Source: Amblyornis subalaris (taxonomy: Eukaryota > Chordata > Aves > Passeriformes > Ptilonorhynchidae). Taken from it: DNA of 64,000 bases. Positions 22,030 to 34,272 of this stretch are shown here, piece by piece (the stretch's first letter is position 1; each line of letters starts with the position of its first letter). Location of the stretch: the NCBI GenBank assembly GCA_018881555.1, contig JACAXG010000067.1, positions 1,893,635 to 1,957,634 of the forward strand, read 5' to 3'. Position numbers and translations under genes: made by a program. Below the pieces are notes generated by a model. The model did no database searches. It worked only from the letters and a program-made list of their open reading frames with translations, and was not told the origin of the DNA.

Positions 22030-22790
22030 TCTTCTCTTAAAAAAGCATGTGAATAGACTAACAGAACATTTCTCTTGCTTTTTCCCATTTATTGTTAAAG
22101 AACATGTACTTTATAATTTAAAAAACCTGTTTCTAATACTAACATAAAAAATATTCCTTTAAAGAGGTTTTAAACAGGTTTACATGGAATCTTATGTGTC
22201 ATGATGTATTAGAAAAATATAAAAGTCCAAAGTGTTCTGTTGGTACAAATGAGCAACAGATTTGGCTTTTATACTTATTCACTGAAATTGTTTGTTACAG
22301 GTGGTGTAAGTAGTAAAGCCTGTACTTAAGGACGCCTACTAGTTTCCATTAAAAGACTCAGTCTGTAGTTACTTTTAGTCTTGTGATACCTAATGTACTC
22401 TTTAGACTGGAATTTTTCATACTATGCCTACTAAAAGAAATTGCAGAGGAAATAGAATTTAAAATACTTCAGTCTTTGCCCAGAAATATATTAGGGGAAA
22501 ATATTTTGATTTCTTATATTAATATCACCTTTAAAGCAGAGACATTTTCCTTTCTTTTGAAATATGTAACGTATTCTTATTTTATTAAGGGTAATAAAGT
22601 ACCTGTAATTTTTAAAAAATTATTATTAATGTTCTCCCAAACTTGGCCAACTGATAAACTTCTAACAAATTACAATATGCAAATGGTAATTAATGTTCCA
22701 CTCTGTCTACTGTTAACCATCTACTCTCAGCTCATTTATGTGTACTAGCTTGGACTGGGAATATAGAATATCTCTAGGCTGTTGACACAG
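22030..22790. other. AT-rich spacer with a long chance frame
   Basis: Strongly AT-rich sequence. A 121-codon plus frame (22383-22748) translates to a leucine/isoleucine/phenylalanine-rich peptide without recognisable motif. Its composition equals that of the flanks, so it is taken as a chance frame. Confidence 0.5.
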
Positions 22791-23640
22791 TAATTGGTAG
22801 CAACAGGGGGAATGCAAGAAGCATTCAATTACAGAAAGTTTACGGGAAAGCGGGGCTGTTTGACTTCAGAGAGGCCACTGCTGACCAGTTTTGGAAACCT
22901 GAGTGTATTTGTTTGCCCCAGGGAAATGGGACCAGCTGTTGAGAGCTGAAGCCAGTGGGATATGACAGTCCTGTGAAGTCACCAAGTGGAAAGAGAAGAG
23001 ACAGCTGCTGGTGAATGTGTGTAAGGATAAGGATGGCCAAGTTCCCCTAAGGAAACAGCTCTTGGTGCCCTTCCNTTTTGCTAAATGCCTGAATGCCACC
23101 CCCTCCACTGCCTCCTCCTTCCTCCTGGAGATGTCCAATGCCATTTCTTCCTGGAAGGCTAGACCAGCTAAACTGGCACTTGCAAATACAGAGCATGAGA
23201 GATCCAGATGGAGGAGGAGGACATGATCATAGGTGACTGGAGTCAAGAAAAGGTATGAAAATGGTCAAGACCTTACTAGATTGCAGTGTGCCCTCCTGAG
23301 ATTTATCAACATGATTGTCACAGAAGTGCTATGGACTGCCACAGATCAGGGGGCTGTTAACATAAGAACTGGCATTCTCAGGAGGGATGGGTGTGTGGAA
23401 TATCAAGATCTTAGCCAGGGGAAAGGGAGAATAGTTGGATAGCTAGGTCATGGAAGAAGGATTTTGAAGGAGAACGGGAAAAGGGAGAAGGTGCTGGCAT
23501 GGTTTGGAAATGAAGGGAGGAAGAGCAGAAGGAAAAGCTAAGAAGAAGGAACATGAGGAAAAGCAGGTTGAAGTGATAAAAGAGGGATAAGGTCAGGAAG
23601 GTGAGAAACTGAGAGAGAGATGGGTTCCAGCATGTCCCTA
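22791..23640. other. unclassified segment of raised GC, purine-rich at right
   Basis: This stretch has clearly higher GC than its flanks and a change of style at both ends. It holds several open frames (minus 22866-23246, plus 23011-23226 and 23233-23442), none recognised. From about 23455 it becomes strongly purine-rich. It could be the body of an old retroelement or a pseudogene. No CR1 reverse transcriptase motif, retroviral motif or LTR terminus was found. Confidence 0.35.
23455..23630 (+). repeat. purine-rich (GA) tract
   Basis: About 175 bases in which A and G strongly dominate the plus strand, with many GGAAG, AGAAGG and GAGGAAAAG motifs but no fixed repeat unit. Such tracts can arise from decayed microsatellites. 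Confidence 0.6.
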
Positions 23641-25970
23641 GAGTGGAATAAAAAGAAACAGCATGGTGTCTCCTTCACCACTGCAGAAGTTCTGGACTAC
23701 AGATGAATGCAAAAAGAAGAGTCTGAGAGTAGACATCTCCAGAAATGTTTTCCCCCCATGAGGAGTATATGCTCACAGAATGTATGTCAAAGAAATTATT
23801 AGAGAAGTTGTTATACAATACATAATTATGCAGTCATAAGCACGATCACCCCTCTGCACAAGATCTGGTCTTACGAATTACAAAGAACAAATAGAAGTAA
23901 GGGCAGTAGTAGGGCAATAATAATAATAATGAGTTAGTGATCTGAGTATCTCTGTTGCATCCACTCAGAAGCTCAGTGAACAAGGTGAGGGCTGAACAAA
24001 ACCAAAAGTGACACCCTAGAGGAGTGCAGGATGTCCTTGCTTCTGCCGCTGAGTGCCTTTCTGAGAGGCCAAGACTGTTAGTATGTGGGTTTGGGTACGT
24101 CAAAGAACTCACCTTAGCTCTGTTTTGCAGAAAAGAACAAGGAGCTCTGATCTCATCATTTAGAGAGGCAAAATGCATACAAATGCTATCAAAGTACTAA
24201 GTATTCTGAAAAAATCACCTCTGTGCGTTTCAAATTAGCACTCTGAAAAATTGATACTTTGGATAATTTTGGCCTTAAGCTATTTTTGATAATTCTCCAG
24301 GTATGAAATGGAGTTACCTCACAGAAGGACTGTGTAGATAATTTCATTAGCATCTTTTAAAAATGCATTGGATGCCCTGGCAAGCGTTTAGAAAAGCTCA
24401 TGAGAGAATGAACAATTCTGTGTGCTCCAGTAAATAATGGATGGATCCATGCATCTAGAATAATGAAGAAGCAGCAAATAAAATAACATCAAGCTCTCCT
24501 GTCAAAGGATACTCTTTATTCTTGCACTACAGCAGACAGTGTTCTGAGGGAACAAAGTATATGTGTCTTCCAATTAAAACTGTATTGAGATGTAGGAAGC
24601 CTAGTTAATGTAGCCTGAGCCAATTCTGCAATTTCAATATGCATTTCAGGAGTGGGAGAAAACGTGTTATCATGTAATACTAGAGATTTCCATCACTATT
24701 TAATTCTTTGAAGAGAATACAGCAAGTATTGTTCCAGAAAGGTTTTCCTTTGTACATCCTCTCATGAAAAGAAAATGCTTTCTTTTGGGCCTCCACTGAA
24801 GTGGAGGTAAAGGTCTCATTTAGTTTCAGAGATGGGAAGACTGAAGCTATTTGCTATGCTCTGTATACAGTACTCCTCTGAATTTTCTATAATTATTATG
24901 ACTGTTTAATAAAAGTCAGAATTTGCAACTGTACTGTTTTGTAAATATTTTCTGTTGTTTTTTAAATGAATAATATCATCTGTATGTATCTTTGGCACAC
25001 TTTGAAATTTTTCTCTTTTAAAAAGCACTGCATTTAGTTATTCCATCTCGACCAATAATCATATCTTGGAATATATTGCTGTTCTGGCATGAGGAAAATA
25101 AGATAAATGTGAACCTGTTTTCTTAATTTCTTTGCACATTACGCAAACAACTTTTGGCAATACAGATTTGACAGCACTTATAGGTTTTTTAAAGGTTTCA
25201 ATGCATGTAACAAATCCCTGTGCTTAGCTTCTCTATTTGGCAGTTTCACCATGATCCCTTGTTACAAAAAGAAAGTTTATACTCTAATCTTTGAGGACAG
25301 CTTATGTAAAAGAAAACACTCTTGAAGCAAAATAGTGACATAGTTAGCTATGTCGTTAAAACCTTTCTGAACACAATGATCACTGTCAGGCACACAGCAT
25401 TACAGACTACTGTGCTTCTTTCAGTTTTAAATTACAGAAAGGCTCAGACTACGTTATCTGAACGTCATTGCATAGAGTTAGCAGTGACCACCTATTCCAT
25501 AAAAAGGTCATCATTTCATAATAATTCAAAGTAGCAACAAGCTGACAGTTCATAAGGAAGAGTGATAATTTTCAATATAGGAAGGTAATTTATTATTTGC
25601 TTTCCATGTCCTAATTGATTGTTAGCATGAGTGAAGGAGAGCTCAGAAAATGAAGATAGGCTCATGGACCTTGCCTCAAGTGTCTGTTCAGTTCAGCCAT
25701 GAGAGGATTTAGGAAATTTTACTACTGAGTACTGACTTTTTGTTACTTATTACTTTTCCATAGAGATGAAGTAAACTCAACTTTGTATTTTGAATAGTGT
25801 CATGGGTATGTTTACAGGGAGCACGATATGTACTCATATACATTGCTTTTATATGCTGTGTTGGTTTTTTGAGAGTTTAAAAGAGAATTCATAATTTGAG
25901 AAATGAAAGAAGCCACCTAACATCTCATCCTCAAAAGACCCAGTGACTGCAACTATATAAGAAGCAATTT
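23641..25970. other. AT-rich unique DNA, no gene recognised
   Basis: No recognisable element except a short (AAT)n run at about 23914-23931. A minus open frame of 110 codons (23846-24178) has no known motif. Confidence 0.5.
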
Positions 25971-26032
25971 CATAGCGTGTGAATAGCTGTGGCCTGTCCC
26001 TTCCAGCCCAAATTATCCTATGATTCTATGAA
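25971..26032 (+). mobile_element. CR1 LINE extreme 3' end
   Basis: GTGTGAATAGCTGTGGCCTG followed by TCCCTTCCAGCCCAAATTAT and CCTATGATTCTATG is the terminal stretch of a CR1 element, including the ATTCTATG octamer. Only about 60 bases remain, typical of severe 5' truncation. Confidence 0.75.
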
Positions 26033-29000
26033 AATATCAATGGAAGATAATTTGTAAAATGACTTCAACATGTCATGGTAAAACGCTTGACATCAACTCA
26101 ATTATTACTAGCATAGGAGCACATTCTTGTTTAGGATAATCAGAGTTCTGCCTTCCATTTCTAAATGAACTGGTACACTTCAGTCTGAGATTCTGAAGTC
26201 AACAAATATGTTCTGCACAGCTCCTTGTCTATTGGGAGTCTCTGTTCTCTACTTTGAGAACTGTCGTCTTACTGAAGAAATACTCAGTGACACACCAATG
26301 TGAATGAGATTACTTATGGTCTTGTAGCACTGTTTCCTCTATTCAGATAAAAAAATATCGATCTAGGCCCCAAGAATAAATAAGTGCAATAAATCATCAC
26401 CTACAATGCATATATAAAACAAAAGTAGATTTTTTAAAATTAAATATACTCACACCATATACAGAACACGAAGGGAAGAAGATAAACGTGGTCAGATTCA
26501 TTACAGTCCTGAACTGGTTAGTGTGATGCTAATTATTCTTCCTTTTAAAAAAAGTTTTGCATAAGGGCAAGTATGTGGGGGCTTCTTGAGCAATGTAATG
26601 TGGCAATGACACTCCATGAATATTTGAAGACATATTTTTAATGGTACCATACCAATTCATACTACGAGATAGGTCACCTACATCATGTCCTAAATACTTT
26701 ATTGCCTTATGTAAGCAACAAATATTTGACGAGGAAAAATATTTGTCTCTCTGAAGAAGAGAGAGCTCACATAACAATCTTGTTTTCTTGTTGCTTAGTT
26801 GTCTTGCTTAAAATAAGCTAAAATATGAAAAAAATCCGTAATAAAATACATTATATTTGAAATTAAATATAAAATTATGCAATGATAAAGTTTCATATCA
26901 TTAATTATCTTTCAGGCACAGGAGAGAGTCCAGCTTCCATATTCTAACAAAACCAGAATTCCCCTGCCTTTGGAACTGAGTGTTACAGTTGAAATATTAA
27001 TGGGAATCCTAAGGAAAAGCAGTAGCTGCCTTAACCACCACGCAAAGCATGAAAACACAGAACATGTAGGATGTCTAAAGAACGGAGTAATCTAGTCAAG
27101 ATACCCATGGACAGTAATGAGCAGATTTTATGAGTGATCATGTTTAGAATAACTTTGCTTTCAGTGAAATCAACAGCAAAATTTCAGCAACTTCCCTGGG
27201 ACCACTGTTAGTACAAGGCAGAGAGACTTTGAAAGTCATGCCTTGCAGATGTGAGAAGCATTCTTTATTAACAGTCCTTTTAACCCACTTAATATCTCCT
27301 TCTCCTAGTTATTTGTGCATCTCTAAAATGCGAGATGCAAGCCTACTTCTGACTCTGAAGCTGTGGTGTGTTTCCTATCTGTACCCTTGTGCCGTGCTGG
27401 GTGCAGCTCAGCACTACACTGAGTAGTACACTTTGTAGTACCCAAAGCTCCTTGCTTTGCTTTCCAGGGAAAGGCAACAGCACTGTGCAGAGCAGAAGGG
27501 AGTGCAGCAGTCCCTGGCTAGGATCTCATCCCAGTCACTCATATCCTGAGCAAATAGTGCTCACCTGCCAGTTTAGATCCTGCTTAGGATGAGCCTCTGG
27601 CAAGTCAGGCATATGAATAGAGACAGGAAATATAAAAGAAAGTAAAAATGCAGGAGCTTCATACATATATGGCCATGTGTATACACATACCTTTTCCTAT
27701 TCACAGAGGAAAAGCTCTTTTTAAACCTAGGGGAAAAGTTTTCCTCTTACTGGCATGAAAATACAAATCCTCAGGATAGCTAAACAGCACACTTGAAAAT
27801 AATAAATATTAGAAATGGTCTCGGTGGAATGTTGTGAAACTCGAATGGACAGTTACATTCACTACTGTGGCCACACAAAAATCCTATTTACATCAAAATG
27901 TGTGGAAAAAGAACCGAAAATTATATTCTGACATAGATATGCAAAATTATCAACCGCTAAGAAAGGAAGTAGTATTCCTTCATTCACATTTGCAAGCTTA
28001 GTTAATTATCTCAGAGTTAAAATTAGTTTTAACTATTTGATCATTAATCCAAATAAATAAAGACACTGGTTTTACATACCACTAGGGTTACTTTCATGAT
28101 TTCTCTCAAATCTTCAGAACCATCAGAGAGAACATGTATATTGACATTGAGCTTCAGAAAGTAGACCTATAAGTATAACCTGATGTTTTAAATTTCAGCA
28201 AACAGAAATTCACACTTTTAATGCAAGCTTTTAATCAAGGAAATGGACTTGGCATTTGAGACATCCAGTACAATTCGGGGGCCTTTACATTGAGCTTAAA
28301 TACATGTTCTGTCTGCCTATGAGCAATTCTTTCATTTCCCTCTCCTTTTTTTTTTGTCTTTTGTGTGGTTTAAAACTAGTGAGGACAGAGATTGTGAAAA
28401 GAGAATTTTCCTGCTTTCCCAGCAAGAGGGAGAAGTGATATCCATCACTCTGCAAAGAGAATGTCAACCAGGAAAATTATTTGAAAATTACCAGCTATTA
28501 AAAAAGAAACGATATTGGTAAAGGAGGGGAGGGCTTCCTATTCAAAAATCCTGAACTTTGAAGTCAGTGAACTCAAAAGTAAAGAATTGGTGGTTATGAA
28601 AACATGTTATCTGAAACAGATCTGCTTTTTCTAAGTGCAGCTTTTCATCCACTTTTTCTAGATTGAGCTACTTGAAGCTCATAAGTAGCCAAATCTCAGC
28701 TTCAAATTCAGTTGTACCTTCTGCAGCTTTGGGAACGTAGCTCTAAGGAACACAATCATAATTTCTTGTGATTTTATAAAAAGGCAAGATTTCAAATTTT
28801 CTTATTTTCTAACAAACTGTAAGTTTCAGAGGATTTATATACTACTGGTCTATATACAATATTGCCACAACAGGAAATACCCATCCACCTTTGAACTTGC
28901 CAACAAACATCAACGAGTATTATCGATGAGTATTATCAAGGAGTAGTGAAAGACATTCAAATATTCAAATTGTTAGAAAACAGCTTGCTTCATATAAGCA

Positions 29001-30105
29001 GAATGAAAAGGAAAAGGAAATACATGGGGAACTGGAATAGAGATAGTGATTGATGGATTAGCATATTAATTGCCCATCCAAAAGTTATCAGTTTTAGATA
29101 CTGTTCTCAGTGAGAAGCCATATGGAGGTAAGTAATTTAAAATCTTCTTGTTTAATCACTGGTCAGGCTAAGTTAGCTGATAAAAGAATCAGCTACTGAC
29201 TTACAGTTGCACTGAGGTTATTCACATAAATAACAGCTTGAGATGTAGCTCCAGAGTATCTTTTAACCTTAAATGTTTCTACTCACTATGTCTGTCTGAG
29301 AGAATCATTTTACAAATAGCATACTATAAAAACTGTTAAGTGAGGCTTTGAATCAACTTTTCCTCGTGTTTTTGTCATGTCCTCCATTTTCTGAGGAGCA
29401 GGTTTGAAAGTCTATTTTTTCCAGATCTGGGATTCATAGTGAATAATAACTATGATGGTATTTTACTTAGACTAAAATAGAGGCTGTATCTGAAGTTGAG
29501 ATCAATCAATAGTGTCATCCAGGAGAAAAAAAGAACAAAAAATTTTAAAGGACCTAACTTTTCAAATGTTCTTGATGTGTCAAAATAACACACTTGCTGT
29601 GTTCCAGTACTGACATATTACAAACACAGATAACAGATGTTTTCAAAATAGGCCAGAGACAAACCACTCTGACAAACTCCAGCAATGACAAAACCTGGCA
29701 AGACACAGGGTCCTCAATTCTGTCAGCTAAATTGAGGTGTCTAGTGCCCTGTGAGACTCCCTGTGTACCTGAAGCACTCACCTGGGGCTGTCCTCCATGC
29801 ATCACCTACAGGGTTCCCATAGCCTGGATTGGCAAAGCTCAAGCACAATACCACAAATGGCACTAAATGCTCTGTGCTTATAATGGAAACTTACGGACTT
29901 GCACACAAGCATCTGACTTGTGATTTAGGGGATAGTATTAACAAATCAGAAGTTGAAACTGCCTCTCACAGAGGAAACTAGATTTCTCTTATCAAGGAAG
30001 TTGAGAAGACCCAAGCTTCTGTCTTTGAAACTGCATACCTGTGCATGCGTTTGAAGGCATCAATTTATTTTGCCTGCATTCTAGTGATTCTGGAAGAATT
30101 ATATC
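26033..30105. other. AT-rich unique DNA, no gene recognised
   Basis: No recognisable transposon or RNA gene. Local GC is higher at 27360-27600, where short plus frames of 65 and 74 codons overlap without recognisable motif. A small GAGTATTATC duplication occurs at 28914-28940. Confidence 0.5.
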
Positions 30106-30615
30106 ATTGAATCATAGAATCATAGAATGGTTTGGGTTGGAAGGGACCTTAAAGATCATCTAGTTCCAAATCCCCATGAAAAGCAGGAATACCTTCCAGT
30201 AGATCAGGTTGCTCAAAGCCCCATCCAGCCTGGCCTTGAACACTTCTAGGGATGGAGCATCCATAGGTACTCTGGGCGACCTGTTCCAGTGTTTCACCAT
30301 CCTCACAGGAAAGGATTTCTTCCCAGTATCTAATCTAAATCTACCCTCCTTCAGTTTAAGACAATTCCCCCTTGTCTTATCACTACATGCCCTTGTAAAA
30401 AACCCCTCTCCAGCTCCCTTGTTGGCCCCTTCAGCTACTGGAAGGTGCTATAAGGTCACCCCAGAGCCTTCTCTTCTCCGAGCTGAACAACCCAAACTCT
30501 CTCAGCCTTTCCTCATACGAGACAAGTTTCATCCCTCTCATCCTCTTGGTGTCCCTCCTCCAACAGGTCCATGTTCTTCCTGTGGTGAGGATTCTAGAGC
30601 TGGTCGCAGATGTAT
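30106..30615 (-). mobile_element. CR1 LINE 3' part, minus strand
   Basis: Reading the minus strand gives the CR1 3' UTR and end of ORF2. On the plus strand one sees ATTGAATCATAGAATCATAG (inverse of the terminal octamers), GGTTGGAAGGGACCTTAAAG, CCATCCAGCCTGGCCTTGAA, GATGGAGCATCCA, CACAGGAAAGGATTTCTTCC, TCTAAATCTACCCTCCTTCA, TTCCCCCTTGTCTTATCACT, then the ORF2 end GGTGCTATAAGGTCACCCC, GAGCCTTCTCTTCTCCGAGC and TGTCCCTCCTCCAACAGG. About 510 bases, 5' truncated. The 136-codon plus frame across it is antisense and not a gene. Confidence 0.95.
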
Positions 30616-30681
30616 TTGATTGCATGTCAAATACTTTTGGTCTGCCAGTATGCCCTAGTCTGAGATTGGCAAAATGACCAG

Positions 30682-30819
30682 ATCACAGAATATTCTGTGT
30701 TGAAAGGGACCCACAAGGATCCCCAAGTCCAGCTCTTAAGTGAATGGCCCACATGGTGATTGAACCCACAACCTTGAGTGNTATTAGCACCATGCTCCAA
30801 CCAGTTGAACTAATCTCAG
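30682..30819 (-). mobile_element. tRNA-Ile-headed SINE with CR1-like tail (TguSINE1-type)
   Basis: On the minus strand, 30819-30745 follows a tRNA-Ile: TTAGTTCAACTGGTT (A-box region), GGAGCATGGTGCTAATA with an AAT anticodon (plus 30783-30785), GGTTGTGGGTTCAATC (B-box and T arm) and a terminal GGGCCA. It passes directly into a CR1-like 3' tail whose plus-strand form is ATCACAGAATATTCTGTGTT, GAAAGGGACCCACAAGGATC and CCAAGTCCAGCTCTTA. A tRNA head joined to a CR1 tail is the layout of the zebra finch SINE TguSINE1, thought to be moved by CR1 machinery. Mutations in the anticodon stem and the A box show it is not a working tRNA gene. Family name is from memory. Confidence 0.85.
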
Positions 30820-31128
30820 TGATGTGCTCCATAGAAAGGGAGAGGAGGCTACTCAAACCTGTCCCCACAAAAGCATGCTTGTGCATGTGTAAAAGGACTC
30901 AAAATACAACCTGAACTCCAACCAGGACCATAGGTTGAAAGGGCTAAGTAGTTTTTAATTGTTTTCAAAGGAATGTTTCCAATTTGTGCGAAATAATCAA
31001 GCATCTGTCATTCTTTAAGCCGTGGCTCTCAAGTTTTTTAAAAAGACTTTTGCCAACTAATCTGTAAAGTAGCAAACACTTTGTAGCATGCCTTCTGTGC
31101 ATGTCTGCTTTTCCTCTTTCTTTTTCAG
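30820..31128. other. short AT-rich spacer
   Basis: Nothing recognised between the SINE and the candidate splice acceptor at 31128. Confidence 0.5.
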
Positions 31129-31189
31129 GACTTCCTTTGATGTAAATTCAATGCTAAATAAATTTGTAGGGCACAGCAGGACTGAAGAG
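31129..31189 (+). other. weak candidate exon, 61 nt, function unknown
   Basis: A long pyrimidine tract ending CTTTCTTTTTCAG lies just before 31129, and GAG|GTAAAC at 31190 is a plausible donor. One plus frame is open across it, reading as a polar peptide that contains FDVNSMLNKFVGH. The same frame also runs on into the flanks (31088-31276), which weakens the case for splicing. No domain was recognised. It may be chance. Confidence 0.15.
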
Positions 31190-32693
31190 GTAAACCCATG
31201 CAAAGTTGTAAAGAGACTTGAGAAAGAAATTGAGATATGCAAAGACATTTTTTGTATACTAGCTACATTCAAATAAGCAATGGAACAGATACACCACAGA
31301 AGCAAATAACCAAGCAACTACATTTATCTTTCTGGTGATTGAGAACTTATTCCATTAAAATACATGGTGGCTTAATTGAGAGCTTTAGTCTTTTAATTTC
31401 TCTTAAGAAAATGCTTTGATGCTAGTTTATCTGACAAAGCAAGACTTTAATAAATGAAGGAAAGAGCTTAGCAGACAGAAGTGTAATCAGTACACAGTGC
31501 AATTATTTAAAGCTCTGCATCTGCTTAAAAAAACAATTCATAACAATGCAAAAAATATTTATTTTCTTTTCTGTTTTATGCAACTCACTTAAAAANTTTA
31601 CTCAATTATACAGTAAATACCCAACAACTCTGAAGTTTAAGGCAAGTAACCTCCCCATCTAGATCACCTTTACTGAGGGATGAAGAGTGTTGTTAAATTG
31701 TACATATATGCATATGTAAAAGATAGCTGTAAGACGGTATTAGACAGTAAGGATTTGATCCACTTTAGGAAATAAGAAGAGATAGAAAGATAGAAGAGAT
31801 TATTTTTCTCATTCAAACCTACTTTGGAGTTAGATATAAAAGGGACTTATCTGGATAGTTGTTTTATAGACCCCCAGGACTGGATATGAATATCATTAAC
31901 ATTATTAGAGGTATCAGTAATGCCAAAAATGTTTTGATATGAGAAACTGTAGCTGCTGATAATACAAAGCCAATGTTAGGCAACTCTGCAGTATGTATAG
32001 TAATAGGTGTGATAGCCTACCTAGCACAGATTTTTCTACCATAATCACTGAGCTGAAAAGAGACTATCTTATTTTAAATGTGGGCTTTTTTAAAATAATG
32101 TGGTCATTAAAAAAGAGCTATAAGTAAAGAGCAAACAAAAAAAAAAATCTTGGGTTAATTGACCATAGGTTGATTTTACTGAATAAAAGTGTATCTCTAA
32201 TGAAAGTTGTTCAGCCTGACTCATTTCCCATCAGGCTTCTCTTCTTTCAGGAGGATGTCATTTTTCATTAAGAGTTAAATCAGGATAACTATTGGTAAGC
32301 AAGTGGGAAGGCAAAACAATGACTCAGAATAGCATCCCACAGCAAACACTCGAGGGTAGTTTGAAAATGAGTCATTGAAGAGGCTACTTCTGACTCCTGA
32401 AGTCATTAAGATATTTTTCAACGGCGTCCGTAAAAAAACAAACAAAACCCCCCCAAAATACCAACCAGCCATAAAACAATATCCCCTCTCCCAAAACCAG
32501 AAATGCAAAAGCAGACTAAGAGAGAAAAATTCAGTCAAAAGTGAAACTCAAAATGGAAAAGGAATGTAAGGACTGATAAAGAATTAGAGAGGCCAGGTGG
32601 CTTTACAGAACACTGAATTTTGGCTGTAAGTGACATTTGTGTTGGCAATCTGTTGTTTTAAATACCTTTTTCTTCAATACAGTGCTTGTACCT
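31190..32693. other. AT-rich unique DNA, no gene recognised
   Basis: No recognisable element or RNA gene. Open frames under 90 codons only. Confidence 0.5.
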
Positions 32694-32756
32694 GATGTGA
32701 TGATGATGATGATGATGATGATTGATGATGATGATGGATGATGATGATGAAGAAGA
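32694..32756. repeat. (GAT)n microsatellite
   Basis: About 20 GAT/TGA units with single-base interruptions (ATT, GGA) and a GAA-rich end. The interruptions suggest an ageing array. Confidence 0.92.
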
Positions 32757-33203
32757 ATTTCCTGTTTAATCTGTTCATCACAGATCACAGCCTCCAAAAG
32801 GGAAGAACACACCTATTGGCTAAGAACAGTTGATCTGGAAGGTATTGCTAACCAGTCTGGAAGGTATAGCTCTATGGGATATATAATTAATTTTTCCTGT
32901 GAATATTGGATATACAATTCGGATTGAGAAGCACCCTTCCACTTTGCTAGTACTTTGTTTGTGAAACCTGGATGGTAAGAAGTTGTATTCCATGTTCTTC
33001 AACTTCCACACAGAAGGCATTTAACCAGTTTTCAAAAGTATAGTGCAAGACAAAAGAAGATTGATGAATGGAACAAAATAGGTAAGAGAAAATGCAATGA
33101 AATATTTTTTCAGAAGTTATTAATATGGTTTCAAAATCTGGTAGAAGAAAAACTATTATAGCCTTAGCAAAAAAAAGATTACCAAACTATGCTGCTGTGA
33201 GAA
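32757..33203. other. spacer, no gene seen
   Basis: Unique sequence; the motif TCTGGAAGGTAT occurs twice (about 32833 and 32859). Nothing else was recognised. Confidence 0.45.
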
Positions 33204-33343
33204 ATCATAGAATCACAGAATAGCTGTGTTGGAAAAGACTCATCAGGATCATCGAGTTGAACTCCCAGCCCTGTGCAGGACACCCGGAGGATCACGCCAT
33301 GTGCCTGACAGTGTTGCCCAAACACTTCTTGAACGCTGGCAGA
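33204..33343 (-). mobile_element. CR1 LINE 3' end, minus strand
   Basis: Plus-strand landmarks are ATCATAGAATCACAGAATAG, GTTGGAAAAGACTCATCAGG, ATCATCGAGTTGAACTC, CCCTGTGCAGGACACCC, GGATCACGCCATGTGCCTGA and GTTGCCCAAACACTTCTTGA. This is the 3' end of a CR1 subfamily different from the 30.1-kb copy (its terminal block has ATCGAGTTGAACTC). About 140 bases remain. Confidence 0.88.
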
Positions 33344-34214
33344 CAGTATAACATTTTCTTTGTATTGACAAAGAAAAACAAATACAAATAAAATTGAGAT
33401 AATCCATAGAAACATTTGTTATCATTATACACATTTCATTACACTTAAGAATCACATGTCAAGGACAGAAACAAACAGGAAACTGGTTGCCCTACCCCAG
33501 GGCACTGGAATCCCATGCTGGAAATTCTCATATGTAACTTACATTTCTAGTGACAACTAGAAAGAAATTATAAAAATATCTAATTGCAAAGAAGTAAATT
33601 TACATGATGATTGTTTTGTTCAATGTGCACCCACAGGGAGGAAAAGGACCTGATGCCAGCAAGTCATGCCTGTTCTCAGGAAGGATGTCTGTTGGGTGGC
33701 TTGTCTCTGTTGTTCAGGTGGAGACTGAACTAAGGAAATTATGAACCATGAAACTGCAGGAAGAGTATAGAGTAAAACAAGAAGAGAAAAAAAATTTAAA
33801 AATGGACAAAGCAACTGCCTACAGTGGAAATATATCATTAACTCCCTGCATGTATGGGAGACCANGATGCATGTATGTGAAATAAGGGTGAAAGCAAAAA
33901 TTATAACCAGACACATGCAATAAGTCAGGCTCAGCTTGTTTCTCACTAGCAGCATTTGTTTCCCATACAGCTGTTTTCATGAAACTTGTAGGAACTTAAT
34001 AAATTTGATATACTTTCCTCCAGGGAAAACAAACAGACATACCACACACAGGGTATAATCATGAAATCTATTATATTTAAAATTAAATAAATTCCATTAT
34101 CTCAGCAGTGAAATCTTGTTGATGTGGTTAAAACAATGAATTAGGGCTGAAGTTTTTGACTAAAACAATTAAACTAGCTAGCAATGATGGTTGTTTTATA
34201 GTAGTTAGGAGAGA
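33344..34214. other. spacer, no gene seen
   Basis: AT-rich unique DNA. A 111-codon minus frame (33620-33955) has a hydrophobic centre but no recognisable family and contains an ambiguous base; it is treated as chance. Confidence 0.45.
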
Positions 34215-34272
34215 AATCACAGAATCATGGAGTATGTTAAATTGGAAGGGATGCATAAGGATCAAATCCAGC
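34215..34272 (-). mobile_element. CR1 LINE tail remnant, minus strand
   Basis: AATCACAGAATCATGGAGTA followed by TTAAATTGGAAGGGATGCAT and AAGGATCAAATCCAGCT matches the inverse of a CR1 terminus (ATCATAGAAT..TTGGAAGGGACC..AAGGATCATC..GTCCAGCT) with several mutations. Confidence 0.65.

Noticed and set aside
22383..22748. 121-codon plus frame as a gene
   Set aside because: AT-rich composition identical to flanks, no motif and no splice or start context.
23846..24178. 110-codon minus frame as a gene
   Set aside because: No known motif; single uninterrupted frame in ordinary AT-rich DNA.
30209..30619. 136-codon plus-strand frame
   Set aside because: It is antisense to a minus-strand CR1 3' part.
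30745..30819. tRNA-Ile gene on the minus strand
   Set aside because: The anticodon stem and A box are mutated and the sequence is joined to a CR1-like tail; it is the head of a SINE, not a functional tRNA gene.
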